DNA from: Datnioides undecimradiatus
Lineage: Eukaryota; Chordata; Actinopteri; Lobotiformes; Datnioididae
Direction: 5' to 3'
DNA: 64,000 nucleotides
Assembly (NCBI GenBank): GCA_008933995.1
Contig: WARS01000027.1
Location: 2,186,001 to 2,250,000 of the forward strand
The notes below the pieces were generated by a model. The model searched no databases, had not been told where the DNA came from, and saw only the letters and a list, made by a program, of their open reading frames with translations. Position 1 is the stretch's first letter; every line of letters starts with the position of its first letter. Shown piece after piece: positions 43,167 to 54,600 of the stretch. The position numbers were made by a program, and so were the translations under genes.

Positions 43167-46100
43167 CTGGAGAAACGATAAGCAACATCAGGAGGAGACA
43201 GTGAACTCATCATCATCATCATCATCATCATCACCGACCCCTCACCTCTCCCGACCCTCTGACCCAGTGACACCAGTAGCTCCGCCCCCACGCTGTGATT
43301 GATAGGTTCCCCGGCCTTCGATCGTCCCGCCCCCAGCTTGTGAAGAACTTCGGCTAAAACCAAACCATCGACGTCCAGAGCGACACCTGCAGGAGAAACT
43401 TCAGTCTGTCACCACGGCAACAACCAATCACTGATCAATCACTGATCAATCACTGATCACATTAACACTCTGAATTATTCTGATGTTTAACGCCACATTC
43501 TTTATAAAATCATCTGTCTGTGTGAAAACACAGGTAGTTAATAAATAAATGCACCTAATGAGTGAAAATATAAATAAATATACAAGAAAGAAGTTAAATT
43601 AAAATATTTAACTTCAAGTAATTTTAATTTCAGTAAAACATAAAGTTATGTATGAAGCAAACATGTCAGCAGGTCAGAAAATATCATAAATGCACTATTT
43701 TTTATAATAAAAGTCTAATTATTTTATATGTAATAAAGTCTAACAGTAAATATTCATTCACAAAATATCAAGTTTCAGTAAAAACACAAGTAAATAATAA
43801 TTTAAGGAATATGTATGGGTGAATATATAAATTAATAAATATACTGTAAATGTAAATATATAATATTAAGTATATGATACATATAATGTGTATACAAAAT
43901 GTGAATAAATATGATGTAATTAATATAAACAAATCCTAATTTCTTTATTTGTCAGTAAAACATTTTCCATCAATGTTTGTTTGTTTGTTTGTTTGCTTGT
44001 TTGTACCATCTGCCGCAGCCTCCAGTTGGAGCTGGTGCTCAGCCCGCCTCAGGACGCTGTAGTAATCCGTGTGGGCGGAGCAAAGCGACCGAGCTGTCTC
44101 ATTGGCTACGCCCTGTGCCTCCATCATGGCCTGGAACTTGGACAGAGCGGCTCCACCAATCACAGCTTCCAAAATCTTTTTCTTGCCCTCTGATAGGTCA
44201 GATGCCAAGCCAGTCATCTTCAGCAACACCCCGCCTGCAGCAACAAAACCAAAAAGTTATTCCTGTGAGAAAACCAAAACAAAATAAAAACATTTGTTTA
44301 CTTCCATTTTTCAGTTGCAACAAATGAATTTTCAGTGTTTTTCTGCAACAAGATGTAATGATGATTCATCAACAGTTTGACGGGACGTTGACGAGTACTT
44401 CAGGGTCCAAACTGGTGTCGTTACCCAGAGTTGTGACCAGCTCCATCAGGTCCTCGGGTCCGTTTCCCTTCAGCGTCTCCAGCGATTCCATCACCTCCAG
44501 ACTGTTCCCCACACATCGGCCAATCGTAGCGTCCATACAGCTGAGCGCCGCCGCCGTGCGTATGCCCAGCCTGTTTCCTGTCTCCACCTGAAAACAACGC
44601 CTTCATCATCGTTACGGCCTCTACAGAAACAGTTTACAGGGTCTTCATTACGTCAGTTTAAATGAACTTTATGTGTTTTTGTTGTTCATTTAAAACTCAA
44701 CATTATATTAAAGATCCAAACCACGTGTCCCTCGGCCTTCCTTCCAGCTGACAACAAACAAACAAACAAACAAACAGACAGCTGTTTGACTCGTTAGCTG
44801 CTCGTTTGAGATGAGATTGAGAAAACGCACATTTTTAGCCCTGATCAGTTTCCAGAGGTTTACCCACAGGCTGTTTATCTGTAGATACGAACATGTTGGA
44901 TGGACTCACCAATAACTGGGCCAGTTCTTTGGCGCTCTGCAGGTCTTTGTAAAGAGCAGCGCGCCCAAACTTGACGTCCAGCACCAGAGCCGACAGACAC
45001 TCGGCGCCTTTCTTTGAGATGATGGAGCCTGAAACAAAAACACCTTGAGACTCAGATCGGACTCCGGTGGAGCTGCTGTGGTGGAGACGGCGCTGCTGCT
45101 CCGTACCTGTGATCAGCGGCAAACTGTCCACGGTGCTGGTGGCGTCCCGCAGAGCGTACAGGACCCGATCTGCAGGAACCAACGACGCCGTCTGACCCAC
45201 GATGCAACAGCCGACCGAGTCCAGGATCTCCCGGATCTGCAGGGCAGAACCACAGAGTGAGCAGCGTATCTGCTGCCTCATCGGGAAGCTAAGCTGAGCG
45301 GTTTACTGCTTAAAACAGTTTGTTTATTTGTTTACAACGTGCAGTTCAGTGTGGTTGTTGTTGTGTGTTGATTTCATTGACCTGAGCTAAATGCTAACAG
45401 GCGCATGCTAACATGCCCACAATGACAAAGCATAACATGCTAATGTTTAGCTTCACTGTTAGCATCTTTGTTCCGATGATGGTGTCGCAGTCTGACAGTA
45501 GCTGGACTGATGAGTCACTCGTCACACCTGCGCAGCTGATTGGTAGATGTTGAATCCTGGAATCGATTCCAGTTTGTCCAGAGTTCCTCCCGTGTGAGCC
45601 AAGCCCCGCCCACTGATCATAGGCACCTGTGAAAAGCGCACATACCTGAGGTTATGACATCACTGTTGGTCGAGTCTCTGCAGGTGCGGCGGCCATGTGT
45701 TTACCTTACAGCCGCAGGCGGCGAGCGCGGGCGCCAGCACCAGACTCACTTTATCTCCGACCCCACCTGTGGAGTGTTTGTCCACCACCAGCCCTGCCCA
45801 CTCACTCGGCCATGACATCACTTCCCCTGATGACATCATCGCCCTGGTCAGGGTCTCAATCTCGGTGTTGTCCATTCCTTTCTGCCAGATCGCCATCAGC
45901 ATGGCGCCTCAACAAGACGAAGACAAAGAGGGGGGTTAGTTCTCAACCAGGACTCTGTGTACCTGGTCTAGCAGGTTGGACCTGGTCCACAGGGTTGGAC
46001 CTGGTCCACAGGGTTGGACCTGGTCTAGCAGGACTGATCATTACTTTGGTACCTGTCTGACACTCCTGGATGGTTTTGTCGGTCACTGCGTGGATGAACG

Positions 46101-46170
46101 CTCTGATCTCGTCGGCGCTCAGAGCTCCTCCATCTCTCTTCTTCCTGATCAGGTCCGGGATCGACAACAT
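43018..46170 (-). CDS. tymp: tymp gene, thymidine phosphorylase (complete coding region, 9 coding exons)
   Basis: Thymidine phosphorylase reversibly splits thymidine or deoxyuridine with phosphate into base and 2-deoxyribose-1-phosphate; cytosolic homodimer of the nucleoside phosphorylase class II fold. Exons joined on the minus strand give 449 codons plus stop (human about 480; the shorter length is at the N-terminus). Seen: LIRKKRDGG near the start, the phosphate-binding loop [19 protein letters not shown], and the family signature [16 protein letters not shown]. Also present: GCCIVGQ...[18 protein letters not shown] and [15 protein letters not shown]. All splice phases match. ATG at 46,170 is the first in frame, in the second exon after a non-coding first exon (about 46,755-46,800). 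Adjacent to shank3, as in human 22q13.33. Confidence 0.96.
43246..43386 (-). CDS. tymp: tymp coding exon 8
   Basis: Encodes [40 protein letters not shown] and GQRVGR. Acceptor CTGCAG, donor GTGAGG, phase 1 out; a (GAT)n run follows in the intron. Confidence 0.95.
44007..44234 (-). CDS. tymp: tymp coding exon 7
   Basis: Encodes [20 protein letters not shown] through [20 protein letters not shown] to LQLEAAADG. Acceptor CTGCAG, donor GTACAA, phase 1 out. A GTTT repeat lies directly beyond the donor. Confidence 0.95.
44425..44587 (-). CDS. tymp: tymp coding exon 6
   Basis: Encodes [40 protein letters not shown] and [15 protein letters not shown]. Acceptor TTTCAG, donor GTAACG, phase 1 out. Confidence 0.95.
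44910..45028 (-). CDS. tymp: tymp coding exon 5
   Basis: Encodes [39 protein letters not shown]. The usual VDVKFG.AA block is kept as LDVKFGRAA. Acceptor TTTCAG, donor GTGAGT. Confidence 0.95.
45107..45236 (-). CDS. tymp: tymp coding exon 4
   Basis: Encodes [20 protein letters not shown] and [23 protein letters not shown]. Acceptor CTGCAG, donor GTACGG, phase 1 out. Confidence 0.95.
45528..45626 (-). CDS. tymp: tymp coding exon 3 (family signature)
   Basis: Encodes [20 protein letters not shown] then [13 protein letters not shown], 33 codons in phase 0. Contains the thymidine/pyrimidine phosphorylase signature. Acceptor TTCACAG, donor GTGTGA. Confidence 0.96.
45705..45907 (-). CDS. tymp: tymp coding exon 2 (phosphate-binding loop)
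   Basis: Encodes [20 protein letters not shown] then [20 protein letters not shown] and ALAACGCK. Acceptor TTGAG, donor GTAAAC, phase 0 out. The [10 protein letters not shown] phosphate loop is intact. Confidence 0.96.
45959..46035. repeat. Tandem 19-22-bp repeat in tymp intron
   Basis: Three to four copies of GTTGGACCTGGTCCACAGG; GGACCTGGTCC is nearly palindromic. Confidence 0.9.
46053..46170 (-). CDS. tymp: tymp coding exon 1
   Basis: Encodes [20 protein letters not shown] and [18 protein letters not shown]. Acceptor TTTTTTAG upstream of the ATG, donor GTACCA, phase 1 out. Confidence 0.93.
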
Positions 46171-46708
46171 TTCAGCCTGGAAACTAAAAAAACAACAAAA
46201 ACAAAATGAATCTATGAACTTTCATCAGATCAAACAGCGTCAGTGAAACTCAGACTCCCAAAACTTTATTACTATTATGATTCAGCTGAGTCAGAGCGAA
46301 ACATCTCCTCGTTTCTCCTCCTGAGATGTACCTGAGATGTGTGACAGCTGATCCAGAGTCAGTTTATGAAGCTGCTCACACACAAACACAGCACTGACAC
46401 ATGCACAGAGAGGATGTCGTGTATCTGTCGACATTAACAGGAAGTAACAGGAGTAACAGGAATGTTCTTCTCTTGCTCCAGATCAGCTGATTCATCTGAT
46501 TTGTGGTCATTTAAAGTTTATTATCTTCGTCATCTCACGAAGTTCCTTTTTACTCCATTACATCTGTCTGAGCTTTAGTTACTTCACACATTCAGGATTC
46601 TTGCATAAAAACACATGAAGTGTTGAAACGATTTCACCAACTGTTGAATCAGGAAACACTCGATTACAAGGAAAAGTCCTGAACTCACAACCTGAAGTAA
46701 AAGTATGT

Positions 46709-46740
<32 letters not shown>

Positions 46741-46754
46741 TCAGAGCAGCGTAC

Positions 46755-46900
46755 CTGGTTCTGCCGATTTCAGTCCGTAAAGTGCCGTCGACCTCTCTGC
46801 TCGTCATAAACCAGCCTCAGGTCAAAGATCCACCGGCCAATCAGAGGGCAGGGAGGAAGGAGAGGAGGGGGAGGCGAACAGCCAATGAGGATTCAGCTGT
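46755..46900 (-). promoter_or_regulatory. tymp: tymp non-coding first exon and promoter
   Basis: A donor (CCAG|GTACGC on the minus strand, exon end 46,755) precedes the coding start exon. Two CCAAT boxes lie just upstream (plus-strand CCAAT at 46,837 and 46,882), with a G/A-rich box between them. The transcription start is not located. Confidence 0.55.
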
Positions 46901-47465
46901 GGTTTAGGTCCTGCCTAACTCCTCAGTCAGGTCCAGGCACACGTTTATCTTGTGCACCCGGGTAAAGTTTGACTTTATCACCATAAAAACCTCGTTAGAG
47001 TCGGGTCACATGACGTTTATCATCACAAATCACCTGTCAGCTGTCACTTATGAGCATCTGTTTGTTTTAATAAGGCCGTGTTAACGATAATTATTAACGG
47101 TGCATATAGCTGCTCACCCCTGAACGCTGGTGTAAACCCTGTATACTGCAGCCGACGGACTTCACAGTGTGTTTGTCATCCCTCACTTTCAGTCTGATGC
47201 GTAAAAGCAGAAGTCATGTCTTAAAATACATCCTCTGTGCTTCACTCGGGACATTTGGACACATTTCCTGTCTAATTGCTGCCAGGAGGTTGCCAGGCAT
47301 GTCACGTGAAGGGAGTTCAGGCGTTTGTTCCAGTGTCGCTGTGTGAGGTCGGTCTCCATAGTCAGGGTGGTGCCTGCAGTAGATGTTTGGAGTTTGGAGA
47401 AGCAGCAGAAAGCTAAGAAATGTCCTGCTGTTGATGGAGAGACAATGTAGTGTCTGGACTGACTA
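46901..47465. other. Intergenic, nothing recognised
   Basis: No exon or repeat supported between the tymp promoter and the hAT-like insertion. Confidence 0.55.
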
Positions 47466-47473
47466 GTACATAT

Positions 47474-48161
47474 CAGTGGTGGGCCGTCAGGGCCAGCAAG
47501 GCCTTCTCTGCTGGCCCAAACCTAAAGATCACTGACTGACGTTTCAATATGGTTTTCCATGAATGTGTATTAATGACTCCTATGGGGATAGTCTATTATC
47601 TTCAATGGCTTTTCTCTTGGTTGCTTCCAGCAGTGTGTTTATATTTTAGAGCTTTTATCCAATCATATTTCAGACATCATGTGTTGCTAGGGTCAAAGAA
47701 ATCTGCCCTGAGGCCCTCAGAATCATCAGTGCTGGTGTCTGTAGCTTAAAACAAATGGCAATGAAACAGTCGCTGTAACCAATCAGATTTCAAGTTGGCG
47801 ACACCGGGGCCATCTAGCGGGCGCATAGTAACGTCGGCATTTTCACGTCCTCTGATTGGATGGTCAGAGCGTGCACTCGTCAGAGCTAGCAAACCGTATC
47901 TTTAGCGAACCTCACAAGATAAAAACTAAAATAGGTTCCTCTTGATTCAGTTGTTTTCTCAACTGACAATGGCTGAAGGTATTCACTGACAATGGCTTAT
48001 ACGTACACCTGTCTGTGATGTGACGCCCCGTCATACTGCATTTCTGTGTAATATTGATCATTTCTAATAGCCGTGGCGACACAATGATGGTATTATGAGG
48101 TGGATTAACTCAGGCAGGACACCACTGAAGGCCCAGGTGTGAAATGCACGGCCCGCCCCTG
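47474..48161. mobile_element. Non-autonomous hAT-like DNA transposon (688 bp)
   Basis: Left end CAGTGGTGGGCCGT and right end (reverse complement) CAGGGGCGGGCCGT are near-perfect terminal inverted repeats. Flanking 8-mers GTACATAT (47,466-47,473) and ATACGTAT (48,162-48,169) match at 6 of 8 positions, both differences being transitions, as expected for an aged 8-bp target duplication. The internal 66-codon open frame is too short for a transposase. Superfamily call rests on the 8-bp duplication and the CAG...CTG ends. Confidence 0.75.
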
Positions 48162-48179
48162 ATACGTATACATATAAAA

Positions 48180-48654
48180 TGTCTTTATAGGGCACTATAG
48201 AGAGCATGAGGTGTCCTGTCAGTGTTTTTGCTTCATCTATAAGTTCCAGCTGGTGTTTTTCACTTCCAGTGTTTTCAGAAGATATCTGGTCCCATGAGAT
48301 TGTCAGAGTAAGGGAACCAGGGTTAAAGATTAATGTCTAAAAGCGAGGTGTCCTTTGCTACTTATCTCTCTTATCTTCTCTAGGGTTTTCTGTAATATAC
48401 AGAGCTTCAGGTTTATGTAATGCCAGATGTTTCACCTTAGTTTTTCTGATAGACAAGGTGTATATAAAGCAAGCTCTAAGAGCAAATCAACAGACTTCCC
48501 ATTTGGCCCCCGGAGGTTCTCCAGGTTTCCATGGAACCTGTTCTTGATGCTGTACTTTCTGTAATAAACTCTTTAATATACAAGCAAGACAGTGTCGGCG
48601 GAGTCTTCCTTCAAACATCTTCAACTGCATCACCATTAAATCAACAACAAAACT
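48180..48654 (+). mobile_element. LTR-like block of an endogenous retrovirus (5' border uncertain)
   Basis: TATATAAA at 48,461-48,468 and AATAAA at 48,563-48,568 are spaced like the U3/R and R/U5 signals of an LTR. The block ends just before a primer-binding-site-like TGGCGTCACGAAC at 48,655. No second LTR copy is visible downstream, so the left limit is a guess. Confidence 0.5.
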
Positions 48655-48750
48655 TGGCGTCACGAACATCAGGACGTGTCTGTGGCGGCGGCGCAGCTGG
48701 ACGCAGCCCTGCTCTCCTCCACTCATCCTCTGTGTCGGATAAGGTGAGCA
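48655..48750 (+). other. Retroviral primer-binding-like site and leader splice donor
   Basis: TGGCGTCACGAACATC begins with TGG, as a site pairing with a tRNA CCA end must. A strong donor (ATAAG|GTGAGC at 48,744) follows about 90 bases later, the usual place for a retroviral leader donor. Which tRNA was not determined. Confidence 0.45.
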
Positions 48751-49570
48751 TGCACCGCTCCACTGAAAGGGGGATGAGGCGTGAGTGGAACTGTCTCTGG
48801 CTGTGTTTGCTTTCTGGTGGCACTGAAAGATTCTGTGTGGGTGAATGCGTGCTATGCTGTGTCGATGTTTGCGGGTGAAGCTCCGTTTTAAATTTTTTGC
48901 TCTCCTTGTTTTACTGTGGGGGGGGGGGAGTGATGGTAGAGTAAAAATAGACAAGGAAAGAAAGTAAAAGGGAAAAAGACAGATATGAAGCTGAAGTGAA
49001 GTAAGAGAAGAAGAGAAGAAAGAGAAATGAGGAAATAAGAGTTGAGAATAAGAAGTGAAATAGGAATGAAGAAACAGAGAATAAGAGTGAAAGGAAGCCG
49101 CAAATTTGGATGAAAGCCCTCTGGGAGGCGGTTTTAGACGGGCTTAAAATCCTGAAAATACCACTGGGGGAGTTTCGGGTCAGTTAAAGTAACTGGAAGT
49201 GTAGAGAGAAATATCTGAATGTAAATGCCCACTCTGACGCTGGCTGAGCTCCGTCTGATGCTGTTTCATCAAATACTCTACACCTCAAAGGCAGCATAAA
49301 TTTAGATTAAGGAAGCGGCAGGAAAGCATGATTAACTAGGGCGGTATGAATGCGTCGGCTTTAGAATACACTGTTGGTTGTGTTTTTGTTCTTTGTTTTG
49401 TTTGATTGAAATGTGGCCACTATTGCAGTATTATGTGTTTAGAGTATGTTTTAGGATTAAGTTTATGATCTATAAACTTTTTCGGGGATGTTTTAAAGGG
49501 GTATGTGAAAAATTGAATTCACAAAACCTGCCAGCACACGGGTCTAAACTGGGTAGCGGCACTTCTGCTG
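48751..49570. other. Retroviral internal region without recognisable gag/pol
   Basis: A G9 run (48,919-48,928) and a purine-rich tract (48,935-49,105). No protease, reverse transcriptase or capsid similarity was seen; most of the element's interior appears deleted or decayed. Confidence 0.4.
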
Positions 49571-50378
49571 GCTCTGATGGTATGTCGCTCAAGTGAGCTG
49601 CGTGATTTGCATATGACACCACAGGAGTTGGCCAACACCTTGTTTGCGCACGAGTGGAAAGGGACCAAGTTTGGCCCTTCTGGAAGATGAAATGCGAGCA
49701 TATTTTGCATACATGGCTAGTTTGCATAAAAGAATATCCACATATGTTTCTGACAGGCAAAGGAAAGAGGAAGTGCAGGAGAGGAGTACAGTGCAACCTG
49801 GAGACAAGGTTTTTTTGAAGGTCTTTAGAAGGAAGTGGTATAACGAACACCGTGAAGGACCATTTGAGGTTGTTCACAGTATGGGAACGGCGGTTCAAGT
49901 TAAGGGGTCTCCAACGTGGTATCATTTATCGCACTGTGTTAAAGCACCCAGGGAAGAGGTGCGACGCTCTCAGAGTCGGGATGGTGAAGGCTCGAGAGAG
50001 CGGGAACCAAATGAGGGAGAACATGCTGAAGGGCAGATGCATGAAGATCCCCAAAGTCAAAATCCCGAAGGGGGGATTGTCCAGGTTGTGGAAAATGTTT
50101 TTGATGATGCCAGCAATGACAATGCAGATAATGCACAAGGAAAAACATTTGGTGACATCAAATTCCAACATGTCCCAGGAACATCAGATGTTTCAGTGGA
50201 GAGTAAAACACCAGAGACTACAAAGGGATGTGACTCCGCTGTGGGAGAACAGCTGGACAAAGGAGTCCAAGGCCAGTTCGGAGGAGAGTCAGACCACGCC
50301 GTTATGAGGCCTAGGGTTGTAGAGAACTTAGAGAAGTCTGGTAACTCAGCACTGGAGGTAATTGACAGTGACGCCTGA
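49571..50378 (+). pseudogene. Broken endogenous retroviral pol remnant (integrase C-terminal part) with charged tail
   Basis: From about 49,644 one open frame carries a segment typical of the C-terminal DNA-binding domain of class I (gamma/epsilon-like) retroviral integrases. This is a QPGDKV block, then a GPFEVV block and a W.H.SHCVK block ending near 49,955. The preceding integrase piece (49,571-49,640) is in another frame, so the gene is frameshifted; the integrase core and everything before it are missing. The open frame continues about 140 codons past the domain as an acidic, Glu/Gln/Asp-rich, low-complexity tail to a stop at 50,376. Non-functional as an integrase. Confidence 0.75.
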
Positions 50379-50464
50379 GAAGATTTTCACAACGCCAAAA
50401 CCTGTGGAGACAGTGTTCAGGGCTAAGCTGGGAAGTAACCGCTCGAAGGGTAAATAACACAAAG

Positions 50465-50728
50465 ATGAAGGTTGTTATTCCAAATTTGGAAACAACTAAT
50501 AGTGTTAATGTCCCAGATCAAAATACTACAGTGGTGACATTACTGATGCCTAGGACATTGGTAAATGTGACGCAGACACTTAATCAAACATCTTTGAGAT
50601 TTAAGGAGGTAGCGAATGAAAGCTGGAAGTTTATGTTGGAGACAGCGGTTAGTGTGAATGGTAGTAAGGAGGTTGAGGAAGATGGACAGCAGATGATGGA
50701 AGAGAAGGATGTAAATTCATGTTTTTAA
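50465..50728 (+). pseudogene. Short open frame after the pol remnant, possibly envelope-derived
   Basis: 87 codons, unusually rich in N-glycosylation sequons (at least five N-x-S/T). This and its position suggest an envelope-gene fragment, but no signal peptide, cleavage site or fusion motif is visible. Could be chance. Confidence 0.25.
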
Positions 50729-51595
50729 TGCTTTATCTGGCAGGAATCTGAAGATATTAAAAGCACCAGACTCCATTGACAAAACCAGCAACTGTAGCTC
50801 TCAGTACGCAGCCGTTGCTGAGCTGCTTCTGCCCTCAACTGGTTAGTTTGTTTGTGTTACTGTGTGACTTCTGTGTCTTAAATGGTTAGTTTAGATTCAC
50901 TGAAGTAAAACACTGGCACAAATAAAACTACAGATCGAGGCAGAAGTAGACCACCAACTCCTGCGACCTGCGAGCTAAAATCATTGTTTTTCTGAAAGGA
51001 GTCTAATGGAATTGAAAAGAGCAACGTTATGGCTCCAGTTTCCTGTCCTGACAGGAAGTTAAAGCAGGGAAATTATTATAAATACAGTGTTTTGCTGCTG
51101 CTGACAACATCCTCTGCAGTACCTCATAACATCCCACTTTAAAGACTTTGAACTGTCCCTTTAACCTCTGAGGTTTAGAGGCTGCAGGTCGGATTTTGTT
51201 AGTTTGAACGTAGTCAGGCTAACAGTTTCCCTGTTTCAATTCTCTATGCTAAGCTAAGCCAAGCAGCTGCTGTAATATTTGCATAATATTTACAGTGTGG
51301 GCAACTCTCAGCATGAAAACGTGTTTAATTTGATTTAATCCTGCTGTTGATTATAATATCTGAGAAATCAAACTGGAGTTTTTATTTATTTAGGACTTTA
51401 TCTCAAGTTCACGTGGTTGTGTGTCCACCGCTGTGCTGCTGAGGTGAAACTGGTCACTCATTAACTCCACTTCAACATTTAGAGCCCAAACGGGGTCAGA
51501 GATCATAAACCCGTCGGCTCTGAGGTTAAACCGACGGCTGCTGATGTGAAAGAACCACACGTGGAGGCCGGGGCTAACTTTGTAATAAATGACAG

Positions 51596-51601
51596 TTTAT
51601 T
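51596..51601 (-). terminator. shank3: Candidate shank3 polyadenylation signal
   Basis: AATAAA on the minus strand followed by CTGTCATTTATTAC. It is a plausible end of a 5.4-kb 3' UTR, but nearer signals may be used. Confidence 0.35.
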
Positions 51602-54600
51602 ATAAAGATTACAATCTGTTGCGTTGCAGAGCTCATCAGTTGTCATCGTGTGCTCTTCGGTTTTTAGAAAAGGGAAGAAAAAAACTACAAGTACACACAC
51701 GCCACTCACTCCAGAAGAAACTACAAACATACCGTAAAAAGAGGAAGCTAGAAAGGAGGAGGAGGAGGAGGGTAACCATAAAACCATTATAACCAGGAGA
51801 ATACTGGGAGGAGGGAGGTTTCACACGCAGGTTAGAAAGCCAGGATTCTCAGCCAATCAGCGGGAAGCTGAGGCGTTACCATAGTGAAGCCAGTCAGCAC
51901 AATCAGAAATGCAGTGGCAGCCATTTTGGCTCTGTGCTCCACCTTTTTACGCAATCACTCTGGTTTCTTTGCTGTCGCCGTGTCGGTCCTTGGACCGGGC
52001 GGCCATCTTGCCTCCATCCGTCAGACTGTGATTGCTTTTAATTAGCAGCGGAGGAGGAAGTGTTTAAATCACTCACTGAAGTGAAAGTAACAACACTAGA
52101 GTATTAAAAATACTAAAAGTCCTGCTTTTAAAATACAAGTATTGGCACAAAATGTACTCAGAGTATCAAAAGTAATACTGTGTTTTTAATATTATTAGCT
52201 GGAGCTATTTTAGTTTTCTGTCATATCTTAAATCAAATTATAATCTAATCCTACCGCCAACCTGTATTTAAGTATCTGTTCTCTGAGTGATTGTACTCAG
52301 TGTCTTTCAACCACTGCTAATTAGCCACATGCTTCTTCTCTGGTGATCTGTATGAAGGTCATGTTCGGCTGTTAGCGTTAGCTCGTAGACGTTTAGCTGA
52401 AGTTAGTTTGGTTGATTTGAGCGTCAGATTCAGTGTTTTCAGACCAGGTTTGAGGAGACGTCAACACTGTTTAGCATTAGCTTAATTAGCATTTTTGTTT
52501 AGTTTGTGTAAACAGTGCTGTATGTTCTCACATGGTAGTTTTTAGATTTAAAAGGTCATAAATTATAAATTTTACTAAATAAAACTTAAAATGCTTCGAA
52601 CACTACGGCCAGTCTTGATGTCCTCTCAACTGTTTAGCAGATGTGTCGCTAACTAATCATTTTATTGTCCTGTTAACTGACAAAACGGCAGAAATTTAGA
52701 CAAAAATAAGGTCAGGAACTACTTTTCGGTGTGGAGGAACACTGATGACCTCACTTCCTGTCACTGAGGAGTTTTTTAGCAGCAGGTTGTCTGGTTTTGT
52801 GTCTGATTGGCTGAGAAATCCTCCAACAAGTGAACGACCTCATGTCTAAGTTAGTGTACAGAGGGATTCTGGGGACCTGAGGTCAGAGGTTAAGAGGTCA
52901 CATGACCTCTCCGTCACTGATTTTTATTGTTGCGCTGCAGAGAAAGCAACAGCCCACGCCTCGTCCTGTGGATGACTGTGTACAGTAGACTGCAGTCCAT
53001 TATAATATATACTATACATTCAGTTTGTATCCGGTGTGATATTCACTCAGTGTGAACGGCCACGCGGGCAAAACTAGAGACGCCTGTTTTTAAAGAGGTC
53101 GGATCGATGAACGGTCGGAAGCCTTGTCCAGATGTTTCAGAGATCTTTGACAATCGCACCAACATCAGACGACGTTTGGTCGAGAGCGTGAGGAGGGAAG
53201 TGAGATTTAAGCGTCTCTACCTTCGATCCAACGCTTCCTGATGCGTTTCTGTTCATAACATCTGCAAACAAGAGAAGTTAGCGACTAACGAACCCGTTGG
53301 CTTCAGGCTCATTTGAGACAGTTTCGATCCAGTTCGTCAATCACCTCTGAGGCTTTTACCAAAACAGTCTACAGCATTACAATCCACCAAGATCAGCACC
53401 CAGTTATTAATTAATCTGCCGAATGTTTAATCGATTAACTATAAAATGACAAATTATGAAAAATCGTTCATCACGGTTTCATTTAAAATGCTTCTTCAGT
53501 CCGACTGAGCTAAACACTCTTCATTTACTGCCATCAATGACTTTAAAACCCAGCAGATGTTTGCTTTAGAAATGATGAAATCGATTCTGAAAACAGTAGT
53601 TTACTTTTTCCTAATTGATTGATTCCAAAAACCTGTTTTAGGTGCACGTTTTCTTTGTTAAAAGTATAATTCACCTGTTTAATTTAACGCTTAGTGTGAA
53701 GTTTACACTGATTGCAGCAGTGAAAACATCTGGATTTCCACCTGAACCTGAGGAATCTGAGGTGAACATACAGCCAATAACCTGTGTAGACTGGGCCCAG
53801 GTTAAATGGACGGTGTGATATAATAAGATAATTAAATTGTTGATGTTTTCAGTTTTATTTTAGTTTCAACTGAAACCTCTGATGCGCAGCCGTTCACAAA
53901 CACTGAATATCACATATCCATAAAGACTCTAAAGACTATACTCTACTAAAATATGCCTGTATACATTTTATCGTCTACTAGACTTTATATTTTACACTAT
54001 AGCTACATTATTCTATCATAATATATATTATACAGACTATGAAGTCTACTGTAATGTGCTGTACATAGACTATACATTCTACACCTCTGTGCTCATGAAC
54101 TTGTACAACTTTGGGATTCGTGATTGTGTTTCGGCTTCAGTTCGGGAACACAGGTCGTGGGAAAAGCTGGAGTTTATTAACTGTTGTGGAAACAGGCACT
54201 GAACGTTGATTGTGCTTCAGAGGGGAATCAAGAGGAGAGTCTGTCACATGACGCGTCGGTTATGCAGTTGAGTCAAATTATCGAGTTTAGCGTGTGAGAG
54301 AGGAGTCAAAGCAGCAATTACCTCCCATAGGAAAACCACTCAGCGCTGTTAAACGTCATCGCCTCGACTTCCTGACTCCAGTTCAAAGCAAAAATAGTAA
54401 AAGAAATACAACTTTCACTGTCTTTGCAGATGTCTTCCTGTTTACATGTTGTATCTTGCTTATTGTGCAGACATAAAAAGGCAGGTGAGATGAGACATTG
54501 TGGTTTTAGCAGCAGTTAGCATTGTCCTCATGACGGGGTTGACCTGGAAACTGGTGACTAGCTTGCTAAAAAGCACGATGCAACATGTAAATCAGACAGA

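Noticed and set aside
49644..50378. Intact host gene encoding a 244-residue protein
   Set aside because: The first third is clearly a retroviral integrase C-terminal piece and the upstream integrase part is out of frame; treated as a pseudogene remnant.
54294..54476. 60-codon open frame with a hydrophobic end
   Set aside because: Short, isolated, no family similarity; within the inferred shank3 3' region.
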